NCBI GenBank assembly: GCA_900769835.1
Contig: CAAGIE010000072.1
Coordinates: 1 to 7,923, forward strand
Length of the DNA: 7,923 bases
DNA from: an uncultured Oscillospiraceae bacterium
GTDB lineage: Bacteria > Bacillota > Clostridia > Oscillospirales > Oscillospiraceae
Reading direction: 5' to 3'
Shown: positions 6,396 through 7,923 of the stretch, in pieces
How positions within the stretch are numbered: position 1 is the first letter of the stretch
Layout of the letters: every line of letters begins with the position of its first letter
Made by a program: the position numbers and the translations under genes
Notes under the pieces: model-generated
Database searches by the model: none
Seen by the model: the letters and a program-made list of their open reading frames with translations, nothing else
What the model was told of the DNA's origin: nothing

Positions 6396-6417
6396 CCTTT
6401 TTTATGAAAAATTACAC

Positions 6418-6446
6418 TTGTTTCCTGGAGCGGTAAAGAGTATAAT
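6418..6446 (+). promoter_or_regulatory. Promoter of the PlsC-like gene
   Basis: A perfect TATAAT (6441-6446) is preceded, 17 bases upstream, by TTGTTT (6418-6423), which keeps only the TTG of the -35 consensus. The expected transcript start is near 6453, some 24 nt before the ATG. It diverges from the operon promoter at 6367-6395, with 22 bases between the -35 boxes. Confidence 0.7.
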
Positions 6447-6476
6447 GATGGAAATGGTGTTTAAGGGGGGTGTCCT

Positions 6477-7313
6477 ATGCTGATCGCCGGAGTTGCAGTT
6501 CTTTCTGCATTGATCGCAATGTTGACCGGTTTTTCCGCAGATGCATATTCGTCGCTTGCGTGGCTCTGGGTGTTGCCTGCGGCTTTTCTGTGCGCATTCG
6601 TCCTGCTGGCAGTGCTGGCATTTTTGGTTCTGCTGTTTCTGTGTAAGATCGTGGATCTGGAGAAACCCCAGAATGATGCCAGCCGCTTTTATCGGGTGGT
6701 GACGTTCCTCTACGTGCAGGCGGCAATGGGCATCCTGCAGATGCGTGTCCATAAGACCGGTATGGAAAAACTGCCCAAGGGCAGATTCCTGCTGGTAAGC
6801 AATCATATTCACGATCTGGATCCTCTGGTTCTCCTGGTGTGCTTCCGCAAGAGTCAACTGGCATTCATTTCCAAGCGGGAAAACAGTCAGCGTACCCTCA
6901 CCGGCCCGCTGATGCACAAAATTCTGTGCCAGCCCATCAACCGGGAAAACGATAAGGAAGCCCTCAAGACCATCCTCAAATGCATCAGCATCATTCGGGA
7001 GGATAAGGCATCCATCGCGGTGTTCCCCGAGGGCTACACCAGTATGGACGGCCTGCTGCATCCCTTCCGTCCCGGTGTGTTCAAGATCGCCCAGAAGGCA
7101 AACGTCCCCGTGGTGGTCTGCACCCTGCAAAACACCAATAAGGCGTTCGGCAATGCTCCCAAACTTAGGCCCACAGATGTGCATCTGCATCTGCTGGAGG
7201 TACTCTCTCCCGAGGAGATAAAGGCAGTGACTGCCGTGGAGTTGAGTAACCGTGTCCATCAGATGATGGCAGATGACCTGGGTCCTGATCTGGTTTTAAA
7301 GGAAACAACTTGA
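6477..7313 (+). CDS. PlsC-like 1-acyl-glycerol-3-phosphate acyltransferase family protein
   Basis: The product is 278 aa. Members of this family transfer an acyl chain to lysophosphatidic acid or a related lipid at the membrane. The N-terminus holds two hydrophobic segments (about 1-18 and 27-56), a longer anchor than in minimal PlsC proteins. The acyltransferase core follows: block I NHIHDLDP (109-116) supplies the HX4D pair His110/Asp115. Block II is PINREND (153-159) with Arg156. Block III is FPEGYTS (183-189). Block IV is VPVVV (210-214). Block III departs from the usual FPEGTRS in having Tyr-Thr where Thr-Arg is typical, so the acceptor may not be the standard one. The start is ATG 6477, after AAGGGGGG (6463-6470) at a 6-nt spacer. 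It is followed by glyS with a 55-bp gap and no terminator, so some read-through is possible. Confidence 0.88.
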   Translation: MLIAGVAVLSALIAMLTGFSADAYSSLAWLWVLPAAFLCAFVLLAVLAFLVLLFLCKIVDLEKPQNDASRFYRVVTFLYVQAAMGILQMRVHKTGMEKLPKGRFLLVSNHIHDLDPLVLLVCFRKSQLAFISKRENSQRTLTGPLMHKILCQPINRENDKEALKTILKCISIIREDKASIAVFPEGYTSMDGLLHPFRPGVFKIAQKANVPVVVCTLQNTNKAFGNAPKLRPTDVHLHLLEVLSPEEIKAVTAVELSNRVHQMMADDLGPDLVLKETT

Positions 7314-7338
7314 TTTTCTGCGGGTTTGCAGGTATAAT
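7310..7338 (+). promoter_or_regulatory. Promoter of glyS
   Basis: TTGATT (7310-7315, 4 of 6) overlaps the TGA stop of the acyltransferase gene, and a perfect TATAAT (7333-7338) follows after 17 bases. The spacer contains a small inverted repeat, CTGC (7318-7321) with GCAG (7328-7331). Transcription should start near 7345, leaving a 24-nt leader, too short for a glycine T-box. Confidence 0.72.
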
Positions 7339-7368
7339 GCCCCGTAGGAATATTTTAGGAGGATAAAT

Positions 7369-7923
7369 ATGAAAAACAGCGAAAAGACATTAGATATGAT
7401 CGTAACGCTCTGCAAAAACAGAGGTTACGTTTACGCAGGCTCCGAGATCTACGGTGGCCTGGCCAACTCCTGGGACTACGGCCCTTTGGGTGTGGAATTT
7501 AAGAACAACGTCAAGAAGGCTTGGCTGAAGAAGTTTGTGCAGGAGTCCGATTATAATGTAGGCCTGGATGCCGCCATTATTATGAACCCCACCACCTGGG
7601 TCACCACCGGTCACGTTGGTTCTTTCTCCGATCCTCTGGTGGACTGCAAGGGTTGCGGCTCCCGTCAGCGCGCCGACCAGTTGATCTCCGCTTCCGAGTC
7701 CGGTAAGACCGTGAACGTGGATGCTATGGACACCAAGGAAATGAACGCTTTCATCGAGGAGCACGAAGATGTGGTCTGCCCCGTCTGCGGCAAGCATCAC
7801 TTCACCTCCATCCGTAACTTCAACCTGATGTTCCAGACCAAGATCGGCGTTACCGAGGACTCTTCCTCCATCGCTTACCTGCGTCCCGAGACCGCTCAGG
7901 GCATTTTCGTCAACTTTGATAAC
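7369..7923 (+). CDS. glyS: Glycyl-tRNA synthetase (single-chain alpha2 type), N-terminal part
   Basis: Cytoplasmic class II aminoacyl-tRNA synthetase that charges tRNA-Gly. The first 185 codons are present and the gene runs off the right edge, so motif 3 and the anticodon-binding domain are not seen. The N-terminus contains GSEIYGGLANSWDYGPLG (24-41), diagnostic of the single-chain eukaryote/Gram-positive form and unlike the separate alpha and beta chains of Proteobacteria. Motif 1 region is PTTWVTTGHVGSFSDP (74-89). Motif 2 carries RPETAQGIFVNF (172-183). Two Cys-x2-Cys pairs (93/96 and 137/140) could form the zinc-type site known from some bacterial members. ATG 7369 has AGGAGG at 7357-7362. 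Some annotations call this form glyQS. Confidence 0.96.
   Translation, partial: MKNSEKTLDMIVTLCKNRGYVYAGSEIYGGLANSWDYGPLGVEFKNNVKKAWLKKFVQESDYNVGLDAAIIMNPTTWVTTGHVGSFSDPLVDCKGCGSRQRADQLISASESGKTVNVDAMDTKEMNAFIEEHEDVVCPVCGKHHFTSIRNFNLMFQTKIGVTEDSSSIAYLRPETAQGIFVNFDN

Noticed and set aside
6402..7259. 285-codon open reading frame on the minus strand, opposite the PlsC-like gene
   Set aside because: Same codon-aligned shadow effect; the plus strand has HX4D and FPEG motifs, a promoter and a ribosome binding site.
7314..7368. Glycine T-box or terminator before glyS
   Set aside because: The gap is only 55 bases and is used up by a promoter and ribosome binding site; the small CTGC/GCAG repeat has no T tract after it.

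Overview
The window looks like ordinary chromosome from an anaerobic Gram-positive bacterium, most likely a Clostridia/Oscillospirales-type Firmicute. The evidence is near-consensus sigma-A promoters (TTGACA-17-TATATT, several TATAAT boxes), strong AGGAGG-type ribosome binding sites, a single-chain glycyl-tRNA synthetase, an ATP-type PEP carboxykinase, a clostridial-style P2A cation ATPase and a class II CCA-adding enzyme with an HD domain. No mobile element, CRISPR array, rRNA or tRNA gene is visible. The assignment to a group is inference from gene families and sequence style only.

Layout: (1) 1-525, minus strand, the N-terminal 175 codons of pckA, with a well-formed promoter at 619-647 and an 87-nt leader. 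(2) 541-891 is a divergent regulatory region of about 350 bases with no gene. Its right half carries a strong plus-strand promoter (714-742), a manganese (yybP-ykoY type) riboswitch aptamer (about 753-839) and a rho-independent terminator (831-873) whose 5' arm shares bases with aptamer helix P1. (3) 892-3567, the riboswitch-controlled P-type cation ATPase, closed by a strong terminator. (4) 3658-4245, a small lipoprotein of unknown function with its own promoter pressed against that terminator. (5) A 35-bp convergent gap filled by a bidirectional terminator. (6) 4281-6322, minus strand, a two-gene operon: a polytopic membrane protein of unknown function followed by cca. (7) 6323-6476, divergent promoters. 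(8) 6477-7313, a PlsC-like acyltransferase. (9) 7369-7923, the N-terminal 185 codons of glyS (single-chain type).

The most informative unit is promoter, Mn2+ aptamer, terminator and P2A ATPase. The base pairing supports an ON switch: metal-bound P1 uses 833-837, which the terminator would otherwise need, so high Mn2+ should let transcription enter the pump gene. This indicates a manganese (or Mn/Ca) efflux role. The system is not new in kind, since yybP-ykoY elements upstream of P-type ATPases are known, but it is a clear example. The remaining genes are housekeeping (gluconeogenesis/anaplerosis, tRNA maturation, tRNA charging, phospholipid acylation) plus two proteins I cannot assign: the lipoprotein and the membrane protein. 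I did not find a convincing undescribed system.
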